Positions 33,701-45,824 are shown, counted from the first letter of the stretch. The stretch: 50,545 bases of DNA from Acanthaster planci (GCF_001949145.1 NW_019091355.1:4229374-4279918), one strand, 5' to 3'. The notes: generated by a model from the letters alone, not told the origin. Numbers and translations are program-made.

Positions 33701-36700
33701 CAAGTAATATTTTATGACGTTTGGGGAATAGAGTTAAGATGTTGCATCCATCCCGGTAAATGTCTTGATGCATGATTGCGGTTAAAACAGATATTTTGAG
33801 CGAGAATTACTGTAATAATGTGCTGGAAATTGCAGACAGCCTGCTCCGATGTTGAGATGAAGCGAGAGCCAGACGGATTGTCCTTGACACCGTGAGGGCC
33901 AAGAAAGCTGCGAGCTGTCTAATGACCGTCAGCCACATATGTACCTCAGGAGAAAGTAGGCTGGAGCAGCATTTCGAGTTCATGGGATGTGAGAGGTGCT
34001 CAGAGACATCAGAGACTTCATTCATGGCAGTTTGCATGAACTCTGAACCGTGGATAAGTGTTTGTCTCTGGCATCACTCGTAGAAGTGAACATTTTTGCC
34101 ACGAAATTTGAATTATTGTATGAATAAGAACCAGACGTCCTAGGTGTAGTGACAAATGCAACTGTTGATAGTAATTAATTTCTCCTAACTTTTGGAGTAA
34201 CCTCTGACTTGTGATATGCCATTATTGGCTCTGATTGTTCCTTGAGGTATTGCTGTTGGAAAAGTATTTTTAATTTAATAAAATGTGAGAAGTGTAAATT
34301 GAACCTGTGGACATTAATTCCTCGCGATTGTCATTGAGCACTGTTAGAGAAAGGCACTAGTTCTGACAGTAGGGTCCCAATATTTCGGGGCCTATGGGAA
34401 GTCCTGAGGATAAAGCGATCAGAATTACGGGAAGTAGATTCTCGTCAAGACCGCAGATGCTGGAGAATTTTGTTTTGAGCTGAAAGCTCTGCGCGCAGTA
34501 TTTCCGTCATTTGAAGTTCCATATCCTGGCTTCGGTTGGTCAACTTTCAACCCAAGTTCTGATCTAAAAAGTTCCTGAATCTTTTTCTTTCTCTCTGCCA
34601 TGACTGATCTGTCCTCATCTGACTGTATCCTCCACTTTTGGAACGGAAGTCTATATGCAATGTGAAGCATCATTTCGAAGCAACGAATCCATTGGTGTAG
34701 TGGGCAGAGTCCAAATTTCTGAGACGGGTTGTGGAAGATGGTGAATATTATTGAAGTCCTTAGGTGTGGCCCCGCAAGTGAAACATCGCATGGTTGAAGG
34801 AGTTTTAGTAATTGCATTGATGACTTTTCGGTCAATCGTGGTGAAGTGAAGATTGTACTTGACGTAGACGGTCTCCTTTCTAGCTAATTCGCCTTCTACT
34901 TGAATGTCAAGATCAACTGTTTTAGGTTGAAGTTGCTGGATTTCCGTCTCCTTGTTCTGATGTTCTTCCTGCGATAGCTCCTGTGTTTCTTGTTTGTATT
35001 GTAGATGGATTGGCCGACAAAAGCGCCTAGATGAAGGAACAGGGTTTTCCCATATTACTTGTTCCCTGTATTTCAGTTGCAATGGTACAAGTGTGGTGCA
35101 AAACCAACTCAAATCATCAGACTGTTCTGTGGTTGTGAATCTTTGTTTGTACTCACTTTGACCCGATGAGCCATGAAAACTCCATTTGCAAATTAAGTCA
35201 AGAAAGAGGGGACGTTCTCAATTGTTCGTGAACATTGTCCTGTCGTTGTTCCAATATACGAAGGGCTGTATAGTCTAGAAGACTTTGTAGAGACACTTTG
35301 ACCGACTCTTCGCTCAGATCTATACTTTGTGGGTAGCACTTCTGCTTTGCTTCTCAAACAGCACTGTAAGGCGGGTAGACATCTGCATTTTTCTCTTTAG
35401 CGGCTGTTCTCAAGGTTTGATACGCAGACTTTGTCAAACCGGTTTCAATTAAAAGGACAAGTGCCTCGTCTGGAGTAAACTTCTCAGGTGCAGGTGGGGG
35501 TGAGGAAATTAGTTTTCTTAGCTTTGCAGGTTTTGACGGACTCTGAATGGTAAATTGAAGGACATATTTCAAGTCTGGGTTCCTCCCTTAAGCTCCTTGA
35601 GAAGCTGCAAAAAGAAGCTCCTGGTGCTCACTTTCCTGCAGCAGTGTTTGGGCCCTCCGTTGTTTTGATCGCTTGGAAAGTAAAGTCGAATCCTTGCTCG
35701 GTCGACCTGCTCCTGAACCTGATGCTCCCTCATCAGACCTAGAGACTTCTTTCACTTTAGAGAGCAATTGATCAACTTCCAGTGGGGACAACACCTCTGC
35801 TTGTAACCACTCTCCATTTTCCCTCTCGAAATGAGATTTGTTGCGGCTACAAGCTATCCATTTTCCCTTCAATCTATACAGAAAACCGTACATGGTTGAT
35901 TTGATCTTCTCTTGAATTTCCTCTGGAATGTCCAATTGCTGGATACCGTGATATTCAGAGAAAAAAACATGCATCTCCCAAATGGGACTTCAGTGTTGGA
36001 TAGATTCCCTGAAGACCTGATAGCTTCAGTTAACAGCTTTCTTGGTATGGATTCCATGCTGAACTCATGAAATTATTGAATGAAATTGACTTGGTCCCGA
36101 TATTGCGTTGATACTCAACTAGAGACAACTTGCAATTAACTACTGGGCTTTCAAGGGGTTTGGCTTCAAATCGGTTAATTCAAGGACCTGCAGCCTTGTC
36201 ACTGGATCACACACGTCAAGAATCACTGACAGTTAGGGACTTCAAATACACGTATATTTGATTTTAAACAGATACCCCATGCTTTTCTCTGGATGACAAT
36301 GCTGCTTGGTTGAAAACGGCATGGGAATACACCATGCCTCACTACGAAGCCATTACAAGTGTTTGGGGGTCACAATACGTCAGTACTCATGGGTAGTTTG
36401 GAACTTAAATGAGTGCTTGATTTTTAAACAGGTATCGATGGGCTAGAAATGTATGCAAAACGCTTCTTCTAATCGTTGTTGTTGACATGTATTTGGTTTT
36501 CTGTCTACCTTATAACGACTACAAACAAATGAAAGACGACCATGTCTACAGAGCGTGTTGTATTTGGCTGTAGTGGTAGACGCCTCGAGGGAAATGCAAC
36601 TTGTCACACGCACACGTCGTTACAGGCGCGTCGGAGCATTTCGCGTACCACTTTAAAATAGAATATCTTAAAAAGTCGCGGCCAGTTTTTTTTAATTGTT

Positions 36701-39057
36701 CCTGAAGGTTCAGGCTTTTGGAAAATATAAGAGCTAAAGCGGGAATCGGCGGGAATATGTATTTTCTTTGCGTGTGAAAAATGATGCAAATTTTAAACGA
36801 ATTTTATCTGACATTTGGAGCTTTTTCAGACTTTAATCCTAAAGTGAACAGGTTATGAATCTTATTTTCATAAAATATAGTTTGTAAACAACATCCAAGC
36901 CAATTTCCATGGCGTTATCTTTTGTATAGCGACCACGTCGGCAAGTTAAATTAGACGTCAAGTTTTATTACTCACATTAAAAATGTCCCTTTTGTAGTAA
37001 ATAAATCAGAATATCGCCCGTGATAAAGATTTCCGGTCGTTAATTTGTGCATGTAAAGTACCCGTTGACCATTGGAAACTAAAAAATACCCAGCATTGAT
37101 TTTTGAACCAATCATCTTTCATCTATTTTGGCGCAGTTTGACCTTGAACTGGCCCGCTGTGCGTCGGCCGCCCGTACGGATCGTCATTACCAAAAGCTAG
37201 GGATGATCAAATGGCCCATCCGTTGGATAAAAGGGAAATGGGGGTCGGATTGCCCTCTGGGAAGAATTGAAAAGGTGAAAAAAAGAAAAGAAATAAAATG
37301 GAGTACACGGTATAGACTAATCCGATCAGACACCCTAACTGCGGTGGCGCCGCACTCACACGAACATTCTTCAGCTTGACGCGCGCGTGCATTTGGCAAA
37401 TCACGACACCCTGTTGGTCGAAGAGGGCATGTAACGCGTAGGTACCGCCTGTCCACGAGCGTTGTGCCACCGCAGTGATGGTTTCTAATTCTGGTGGTCG
37501 AATTACACTACAGAAATAAAAATTTGGGTGCAAATACCTAGGAACTGAACCCCTCCTCTTTTTTTCACTGTGAATGGTTTGTCATTAAGTCAGTGAGCTT
37601 TTCGCGCGCTCCGCAGGCCCCCTTTCATCTGGAGAGATATTAACACCCTAAGCTATCAGCCTGTCTGGTCTGACTAGTCCATTGGTCAGTCCGTCGATCC
37701 CATGCACGTATTATTTATTATGCAATCTATTCTTTGAAACTTACTGCATAGAGAGATTCCGGGAGGCAATCTGGACAGAGACTGACGACGACAACGATAA
37801 TTGCCCAAGGCAGCCAGGTGATGACCATCGCGGCGATGATACTGCCGAGTATCCTGTTGGCTCGGTTGTTCTCCACCCGGGCTTTCCTCTCCACGTCGCG
37901 CGACCTAACGCCTCTGGATAAAAACTGTGGTCGCCTTGACAAGGTTTTGTTGGGTTTGTCCACTTCTTCAGGTTTAATCTCAAGCGAAGTTCCTTGATCT
38001 GGGACAGCTTTGGTCGGATCGGTTTTCGGAAATGTCGGGGCGGAATTATCGGGCGGGTTGGTGGGTTTTAAGTTGTCTATGTTCTTGTCTCCACACCCTG
38101 ATGAGCTGCTGTGCGATTGGTGATCTGTCCTTTCCGTGACATCGCTACTTGACAGGTCAGAAAAACCGACATTATCCAATCCTTCCATCGACGATTCGCG
38201 GAAACTCAACATGAAGTTGGGCTGCTTCTGGTTTGAAGGTTCGTTCCCTGGTGCTTTTGTGTTGGATGTTGCTGATGAGTTCTCACCGTTGCTGGGCTTT
38301 ACGTACCGGCTCAAAACCACTTTCTGTCTTGCCTTTCTCTGCTTCGTCTCGGCCACAGTCTTACGGATCCTCTTATAGACATGGTAGTAGAGCACGATCA
38401 CCACTGAAACAGGCAGCCAAAAAAATAGCACAGGTGCTGCAATACTAACGGCTCGGCTTTCTACATACTGGGGCTTACAGGTCCGGGTTGGGACGTTTCG
38501 TCCGCCGGCAAAGACAGGCCAGAGCACGGTGATGGGCAGCCAGATTACGATCGGCACCAGGTAACTCAAGGTGATCAGTAAAGCCGCGTTGCGTTTGGTT
38601 CGCCACCTACGCCGATGGAAGAAGGGCTTGCGAAGAGCAACGAAGCGGTCCAAGCTGATCACGACGGCCGAGACCACGGAGAAGTGACTGAAGATGTGGT
38701 CGCAAAAGACGAAGATATCGCAAAAGATTTCCCGAAGGGCCAGTGGCCTAGGATGAAGACGGCACCGTACAGGGGCATGTCGATACAGCCAACCAACAGA
38801 TCAGACACTGCCAGGCTTAGGATGAAACACTGGTTAAAACCCTGGAGGTCTTTGTTGCGGCAGAAGGATACAATGACCAAAATATTCCCGGTGATGGTCA
38901 GGAAAACCACAGAGGAGACTACCGTTGCCAGCACCACCTGAACAGTGCACGGTAAATGGGGCAACGGACGCGTGGTTGCAACCACCGACTGGGCGTCGGT
39001 GAATGTACCCACGGAGTCATGATCGTTCAAGTAGATAGCGTCAGTTGTGTTGACCAT
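30720..39057 (-). CDS. Muscarinic/histamine-like class A GPCR, two exons, frameshifted
   Basis: Exon 1 is 37745-39057 and ends at GTAAGT. Exon 2 is 30720-30899, after TTGCAG. The join is phase 0. Exon 1 is one base short of a whole number of codons: frame changes at a CCC run (38731-38733, GGG on the coding strand) just before TM3. About 497 aa would result if one base is missing. Seen: NTT sequon at the N-terminus, GN in TM1, LAVSDLL (D2.50), Cys3.25 and Asp3.32, DRF in place of DRY, a long Ser-rich third intracellular loop, TWLPW (W6.48), CPDCLPESLY as in muscarinic receptors, and LGYINSTLNPLCY (NPxxY) then FRQTFKQLL. Asp3.32 indicates an amine-type ligand. Residues matching muscarinic Tyr6.51, Asn6.52 and Tyr7.39 are Trp, Ala and Val, so acetylcholine is doubtful. 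The frameshift may be an assembly error or a young null allele. Confidence 0.85.
31059..31140 (+). repeat. Dispersed repeat, copy 2 (other copy near 16416)
   Basis: The core tttcatgaggtgacagagtg and its flanks aatgttta, gagcgcaat, accaaat and ccactg match 16416-16520 in order and orientation. It lies in the GPCR intron. Confidence 0.6.
32535..32813 (-). mobile_element. tRNA-derived SINE with 13-bp target duplication
   Basis: It is 279 bp, minus orientation. The tRNA-like head (32813-32735) has an A-box-like TTAGCGTGGTGG and a perfect B box GGTTCGAGTCC. The body contains ttttctccgggtactccggt. The tail is A-rich with (CAA)n. It is flanked by tcagtacgacttg at 32522-32534 and 32814-32826. Removing the insert and one duplication rejoins the Transib reading frame exactly (between Leu and His of a VVLIHG motif), which proves the insertion point. 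Confidence 0.93.
32905..34370. other. Unidentified insertion of about 1.4 kb within the Transib relic
   Basis: Transposase matches stop near 34370 (after LSSGLPIGPEIL) and resume near 32905 (DTYCLDTAKL). In the family these two motifs are only a few residues apart. The intervening DNA has no recognised coding match in either strand; limits are approximate. It could be another transposon or an old intron, but I see no convincing splice pair. Confidence 0.5.
37339..37510 (+). mobile_element. MITE copy 2 (same family as 27845-28016)
   Basis: It starts ctgcggtggcgccgcact, carries inverted partner tgccaccgcag ending at 37475, then the shared flank to gaattacacta. It lies about 235 bp from the GPCR exon 1 donor, within the intron. 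Confidence 0.85.
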
Positions 39058-41682
39058 CTTGAGCAGAAGATGTTGGACGTTAGAGACAGAGAAGTAAATG
39101 AAGAGGAAGTGCCGTGAGGGAGAGACGTATGCCTCTTGTCGATCTTAGATTATTTCTTGCTCCGTGTGCAGATACAGACAGAGCAGTTACATTTTTATCC
39201 AACTCAAATCGGTCTCGGAATGAAGAAAATCGAACGATAAAACTTTGCTTTTCAAAATGTTGTTGGAGAGGTCTTTTTTTACATACACCTGCGATTGAAT
39301 GCATTTGTTCGTTTACGGTGTTTTAACCTTTTCAGATTCGTCACGTTGTTGAAAAAAAAAAGATTAACTAAAGGTCTGCTTGGTTTGCCTCTTGCTTACT
39401 AAACGCCTACGAGCAGTAATGGTTCATCAGCTAAGAATGACGTATATACGCTTTGTTGCAAAAGCCGTCAAGCGCTCCATACTAATCGATTTCCCCCGAG
39501 TGCTCCGCAGTCCCGCAAGATTGGAATCGTTCCTGCGGTAAACGTGTCAGATGCCATTTGGGATGGATTATGTTTCAGAATTACCGGACTGATCCCTCCA
39601 ATTACTGCAACTTCAGTTGTAATTCACGAGTGTAAATCGCTTTTCAAAAGTGTGAGGGGGGCATAACTTCATCTAAAGCGAGCGCGAAACACAAAGCCTT
39701 AACAATGCGGGGTCCGAGGCCCGCTTGAGGGCACAAGAAATTTAGGGTTTTGGTTGTTTTTAGTGCAATATGAGGCAATTTCTGACCATTTTTAAATATT
39801 TTTTAGTGAATGCTTACAAGATTTATTTCATTTCATTTTTTAAAATGTGGAATATGAATCAAAATAATGTAGGCCTGCTTACCCTTCATTTTTAAATTAA
39901 GGTCTGGAAAAAATGGAGGGGGAAATGATATGATATCCCCCACTTTAAAATGTGGACGGAACATGTCCCCCTCCCCTATCTGGGTTCGATCGATGGCCAT
40001 ATCTTTATCTCCAGTTCAGTGACTGGACAAGAACGGGAATAGCTGGGTCTTGAGTGACTGTGCATTCACCGTGATTACACCCTCCACTGTCTTGCCGTCT
40101 CGCCGGTGGACATAACGCAGCTTAATTCAACTCCCCGCCCAATACGAAGCGAGATCTAGTATGCGAAAACTTGGAGAAGCATGTGGATCGATACTAAACC
40201 TCATCTCCAGTGACGCTTACATCTGTCCTTGGTTATAAATTACTATTTTCCAAATAGTATTGCTCATGGAGCTTGAATTCAGATTGGTTTAAGGGAAATT
40301 GCAGAGATACACAGATGGACTCAGCCACGAAAATCAAATCCACCGGTGGCTTATGATCTTTTCCGCCCTCAGCAGACCTAGCATTATTTTAACAGTAGGG
40401 CTGAATATCCGAATAACCGAATATTCGATCGCTTATCAAATATTCGAATATTACTTTTCGAATTTGAATATTCGAATGCAAAATTCATGAAAGGAAAGGA
40501 AGATTTTCTTTTAAATGAGAAAAATTGCATATGGAGGCTTGTTTCAAGCAGATTCAAATGAAAAGCTACAGAAATCTTACAATGATTCAAAAAGTAAATT
40601 ATTCAATAAACAATTTAAAAGGAGTAGAGATTTACAACAGGAAAAGAAGCACTGTTCGTCTCTAAAACCTTGCTAAATCGTGGCTGGAGATACTCCCAGA
40701 TGTGAGAAGCTCTTATATTGATCATAATGTTCAATTGTGTGCATTATTGCTACTGATTTTGTATACAGTTTGTTTATCAACAATCTGCCAGTCGGTACTA
40801 CCAAATACTCGGATATTTGATCAAATTGAAGGTCGAATATTCGAATAGTGAATATTATTCGACTTGGCTCAGCTCAGCATAAAAAGCCAAATCTTCACGT
40901 GAAACGAATTGTTCTTTGTTCAAGTCTCTTAAAGTTTTCTTGTGTAGCGTGCACCTTAATTGAACATTGGGTTAATGGTAAATTTCTTTTTAAAGATGGG
41001 ATTCCAGAGAACCCCACATCAGTATATCTTATTATGTTTGTTTTAGCTGTGCAGTAATCATGACTTGTGTATGGATATTATTCTGCCATTTTATGATATG
41101 ACTTTGGATAAAAACCCTTGCAAACCAAAACATTTCATACCCTCTATTTTTTCCACCTCCCACATCTTTTTACCCGCTTTTGTACGTTCATATTCTTTAT
41201 TTTTAACTCCATGTTATTTACGAATTATATTATTAGCTTTTCCATTAATTATATAACCGGCGGACAAGCCCCGTCACATCATCGCGAGATTCTTAATATC
41301 TTAGCGAGCACCACTCCTGGCGGAAGCAAAGGTAGCTCTCAGCACTACACTGGGATGTCCATCTTACGTGATCTACCAGCTGTAGATGCCTTAAAGATGA
41401 CTTCATTGCGAGACGTCAGTGAAAAGGGCATATGACCCTGGCCACCATCCTGTTTTTCGAAAGGGCGAACCCTACATCCAGGACATAAAATTCACATCTT
41501 CTCCAACCTCCCCAGCCCGTTCAATTCATCCATCAAAGCTGTGTGTTCATTTTATATATCTAAGTTGATTTTCCCGGTCCATGTAAATTGATTCCCTCCT
41601 AATATCGGTTGACGCATTCAACATTGTTCTCAAAACTCATAGTTAAGGAGGCTTTTTCCAACACCGCAATATATCTCAGCTA
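39058..41682. other. 5' flank of the GPCR and intergenic DNA
   Basis: The GPCR promoter or 5' UTR should lie just above 39057. No other exon is supported. Contains the ttcgaata-rich element described separately. Confidence 0.4.
40395..40865. mobile_element. gaatattcgaata-rich repeat element
   Basis: Dense words such as ccgaatattcg, aatattcgaat and gaatattattcg cluster at both ends (40400-40480 and 40795-40862) around an AT-rich centre. These read as degenerate inverted ends of a non-autonomous DNA element. Exact limits and class are uncertain. Confidence 0.45.
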
Positions 41683-42636
41683 GTGATGGGTATTGTCAAA
41701 TCTCACATCTTACAGATACAGTGCACCCAACACTTGATGGTTGCATTTTACAATTTAGTTCAATGGTGTTACGAAAATGAGTTAAAGATGAATACTGAAA
41801 AGACCAAGGATATTATTATTGATTTCAGAAGAAATCTCAGTAACATCCAGCCACTGTGTATCCATCATGGATCTGGGGTAGAAAGGGTTGATCCCTTTAG
41901 ATTTTTAGGCGTACATATGACTAACGATCTGAAATGGACAACCACATGTTGATTTCTTGGTAAGGAAAGCCCAACAACGTCTGTTTTCTCTCAGAAGACT
42001 GAGGAGTTTCCGGGTCAGCCAAGGTCTGCTGGTGAAGTTCTGTTGGGTAGTGGTTGAGAGTGTCCTGACATTCTCAATCGCTGTCTGGTACGGGAACACC
42101 ACAGTGGAAGACCGGAAACGTCTCAATCGCGTTTTAAAACTGTTAGCATTACAACTGGCTGTAAACTACCTGCAGTGGAAGAACTTTATGAGGCAAGGGT
42201 CTTAAAGCAGTGAAAGTCAATCGTTTCAGATGGATTCCATCCTGCGAATGACTTATTTCAGCGGATGAGATCAGAATGATAATACCTTACAGATCAATTC
42301 GCGCAGATTCGACTCGAACCTTGAACAGTTTTTACCCAAGTGCAGTTCATTTATTGAATGTACAGGTAAAGGTACAGTCAAAGTCCTAATCAGTGATTCA
42401 TCAGATTTTATTGTTATCTTAATCTAATTTTATTTATCACTCGTTATTTTACTCATGCTATCTGAAATTATTTGTTGTAGTTTTGATGTAAATTTTTGTA
42501 GCGTCGTTTATTATTGTTTTGTATTTACATGTATTTTTTGATTATCAAGTTTTTAACAGTCGCAAAACCACAACGAATTTCAATGTATTTCAATAACTAT
42601 GTTGGATACAAATGATATTAAATAAATGAATGAATG
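41683..42636 (+). pseudogene. Non-LTR retrotransposon remnant: reverse transcriptase C-terminus and 3' tail
   Basis: Two frames, 41683-41952 and 41957-42205, hold WCYENELKMNTEKTKDIIID, FRFLGVHMTNDLKW, KAQQRLFSLRRLRSF and VESVLTFSIAVWYGN. These are the usual post-palm motifs of CR1/L2-type or related non-LTR elements. A stop and frameshift separate the frames, so it is dead. An untranslated part follows and ends in aataaatgaatgaatg (42621-42636), a short tandem tail of the kind such elements carry. Confidence 0.8.
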
Positions 42637-42769
42637 TACCAGCAACGGTTTTGTCGACATTCGCTGTGTCAAATAAATCGACAGTCCCGGCTATACCCTT
42701 TTGTAACTCACCATTAAGGGCAAGTCAATTTGCATCATGGGCGATTCCTGCTTAAGTGTGTCGTCGTAT

Positions 42770-43110
42770 AAGCAACAGGAGTCTCGACTTGCACCTCCAA
42801 GATTACTTGTGTGTGAACAAAGACAAAGTGGACTGGTGGGGAACGTTGCCCTGTATGTACATAACTCTGTTACCCTCATGAACTAAATGACCTCCCGCTA
42901 ACAGTTCCGACTGTGATTCCATGTTTATTGAATTCTCTCGTTTTCAGAGTACAAATACTATAGTTGGCATAATTGAAAAACTACCAAATGAATTTGTCGC
43001 TACTTCGACAGCATTCTCGTAAATATCAGCAAAGAACATAAATTATTTCTTATAATGGGTGATCTTAATATTGATATTTTGAAAAATAACAGCCGCAATC
43101 CAACCCCATA
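42770..43110 (+). pseudogene. Non-LTR retrotransposon remnant: AP-endonuclease fragment
   Basis: Broken frames read NVALYVHNSVTL, then a CDS-like FIEF word, a TIVGII segment, and LFLIMGDLNIDILKNN. GDLNID (usually GDFNID) with a preceding hydrophobic strand is the signature of the APE-type endonuclease domain. It lies downstream of the RT remnant in the same orientation, so it is from another copy rather than the same one. Confidence 0.65.
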
Positions 43111-45746
43111 TTGTATCAAATCTGACAAAAAATATTTCTGGTAAATTCATTTTCAGCCTTCAGCTAAAGTTTAACATAGAATTGCACGATACTCTAGATT
43201 AAATTAAACATACCCAACGTGTTTATTAATATTAAGGTCGAGGTTTTATGTCTGTACCTCTGTTCATTCGAGCTGAGCTTATTTTCTTTCATTTTTGCAA
43301 AATCAATAGTTGTTGGGTGGCATGTGAGACTTGATTAAATTTCAATAATATTCGAAGGAGCAAGAAATGTAAAGCTTGCACTATGGGAGTCCTTCGAGAG
43401 CTGATTAAAAATGTATGGACATGTACACTGGCCAAGGGATAAAAGGGACATGTGACTTTATTCATTGAAGCATTCGTTTGTATTTATCAGGTTGGCGTCG
43501 TCCGTCATGGATCAGGTGGAATGAATTCAGCGCCATTGTGACCCCCCCCCATCGTTGCTCTTGTCTTGTATTTTTCCGGCGTATACCTTACAGAGAATGC
43601 GTAGTTTGTACATTATGGTGATATTCATTGGGATGACTGCTTTTAGTGAGAGAGAGACCTATTCTATGGCCAAACATTCAGTTAAACGTTTTTCATGGTT
43701 TTCAGCACTCGCAATCAAGTGGATAATTTCTACGAGCTGCTAGGAGGCCACTTGATACATTCCCAGTGCAATTTCTCGGACAGGCCTTGCCACCGCCTTA
43801 ATTGGCTGTATTCTCCATAGGCAATAATCATTACGCGTTTCATTGGAGTCATAATGCACGAAGCCTAATAATGAACTTGGGACTTAATCCACTCGCTTTT
43901 TATCATAAACCTTAAATGGCCTTTCACTTATCCTGCTGCCTTTAATTGACTGTATTCGCCTGTGTCGAGAATCATTATTCATTCGTACGACCGACCTCAC
44001 AAGCAACGGCATTATTACAAAAAAAATGGTTGGACCAAAATAAACTTCATTTTTCCATTCACCTGAGGTCAGTAATCTTGAAGGCTGTGATTATGAGTTC
44101 CGAGCTGAATCAAGAGAGGGTGCACTTTTCCTAGCAACGGAGGCTTCTTTAGTGGGAAGTATTGATCTCCATGAGATTGATGATTGGAACTGTACTTCGC
44201 TGGTTCGCGAACGACTATATAAAATGCACGCCTTATGGTCGCGTCACTACTAACAAAACGAACGCTCCCCCAACAGGGTTCAACCTATTGGGGGTTGCAC
44301 CTGTTCAAAGCGGAAACACGCCCTCCTTTCCACGTGGGACATCCCTTGAAGTACTAACGTCTGAACATAGAACTGCATTGGGGATTTCACATTAGCGCCC
44401 TCTGTGCATATCCGCAATGAAACCGAGGCTTCTAATTCTGTGTTGAACTTCGTCGCCTGCCCGCGGAGTCGACACACTAAATGCAGTATCCGGTTAGTAA
44501 GTGTGACGCCACGCTATTTCGCGGTAAATTGGCCTTATTTTTTCTTTTGATTTTACGTGTCGAGTCCGTCCTGAAAGACTCTTCCACAAAAATTTGCAGC
44601 CTGAAAAGTCTGAATTTACCCCACCTTTACGTATTTTGTGTCTTGACTCCTTACTTTCAATCGTCTGATCGTATTAAGAATTGAAGCTGACACAAACAGC
44701 CTCGTTTTCAAACGCGGAAGTGCGCAGATCGACGCTAAAAGCGTCGTATTGGGACCCCTTTATAGCTCTATGCGTCTGAACAATTAAGTCGAAACAGCAT
44801 CCTTCCTTGCTTTGGTTGAATGCTGCAGCTCACATGCCCACCGATGGCAGAGGGTTCGGTGATGGGTGACTTTTGTTCAAAATAATCCAAAGGGCGTATC
44901 CAGAACCAAATTTTGAGGGGGAGTATGTATGTAACCTTTATGACCTTTTTGAGGACTAAGGCTACTTTTTGGTGCTTTTTACGATCTGTTGGGAGGGAGA
45001 GGAAATAGACAGACATTGCCTTTCTTTCAATGTTAAAAATTGCCCGTTTTTTGTGAATGAAGCATCCCCACCCCGCTCTCCAGATCCACCCTACTTTTTT
45101 GTATAGTCGATATCCACGGCGCCGTGTTGGTTTCACACAGATCTGGATCGTGCCAGTGATTCGTTGTTGGTTTACGGACACCAAAACGCGCCTTATTGGT
45201 GGTGCGAACCATCGTCAGGATCATTGATCCAGATCCAGATCCACATTAACACGTGGACCAGTGGTGTGGTCGAGGTCCCTGACACGCACGTGCTAATGTT
45301 CAATGTACATGTACTGTACGTACATAATTTACCATTGAATCTGGTCATGGCTTGGAGTAATACCGGAAGAATGATGGTATCCAGATGTTGTGTTTGGGTT
45401 GTACGACAAGGGATCTGATTCTTCAGATTTCCCAAGTAGCGAAGAAAGCAGCGAAGTGAATTGGTACATGCACATTAATATAAACATCAGTAGGTTTTCA
45501 CAAATTCACAGGTTGGCTCCATGAACACAAACGATGTAATTTATGCTACTTGTGATGGAGGGGCCATACTAAGAAACGGCAATCTCGTGCGCACAGGAAA
45601 AAATCACTATTATAAAGTTTTCACGGAGCACTAAAAATCCCACTTAGATTAGAAACTAAAAGCAAAAACGAGTTAATGGGATTTTCTGAAGAAAAAAACG
45701 AACAAAGCCAGAAAACCTGAGAGAAATGATCATCAGAGTCGCGCCC
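43111..45746. other. Intergenic stretch, no supported gene
   Basis: Short overlapping frames on both strands, none with motifs or splice context. Nothing recognised. Confidence 0.4.
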
Positions 45747-45824
45747 CGGCAAGAAGTGTGAGCGGGCAATTGAACATGTACAGCCCTGTGTACATTTTCA
45801 ATTGCCCGCTCACACTTCTTGCCG
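45747..45824. repeat. Perfect hairpin, 28-bp arms
   Basis: Positions 45747-45774 (cggcaagaagtgtgagcggg then caattgaa) are exactly complementary to 45797-45824. The 22-base centre itself nearly pairs (atgtaca against tgtacat). The nearly continuous 35-bp stem could be a small foldback element or a precursor-like RNA hairpin. Confidence 0.9.

Larger units (their letters stand above)
32181..36057 (-). pseudogene. Dead Transib transposase (RAG1 superfamily) inside the GPCR intron
   Basis: Minus-strand pieces occur in the order of a Transib transposase. They are: an N-terminal region (36057-35588), KNADVYPPYSAV (about 35360), KWSFHGSSGQSEYKQ (about 35190-35150), a VIWENPVPSSRRFCRPI segment, FTTIDRKVINAITK with CFTCGATPKDF (about 34840-34750), CPLHQWIRCFEMMLHIAYR, PKPGYGTSNDGNTARRAF, DENLLPVILIALSSG in a shifted frame, DTAKLCIELHPWFKMP, and LPIGMMSEEAQEARNKDNKL. 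Compared with RAG1: the second acidic residue (34831-34833) and the Glu in SEE (32466-32468) are kept, but the first Asp is His (35173-35175), and one of the two zinc-type His residues reads Gln. Frameshifts, stops, a SINE and another insertion break it. Terminal inverted repeats were not found. Confidence 0.88.

Noticed and set aside
36060-36500. Transib terminal inverted repeat
   Set aside because: I looked for CACAATGG-type ends here and at 31500-32180 and found only weak partial words, so the element limits remain undefined.
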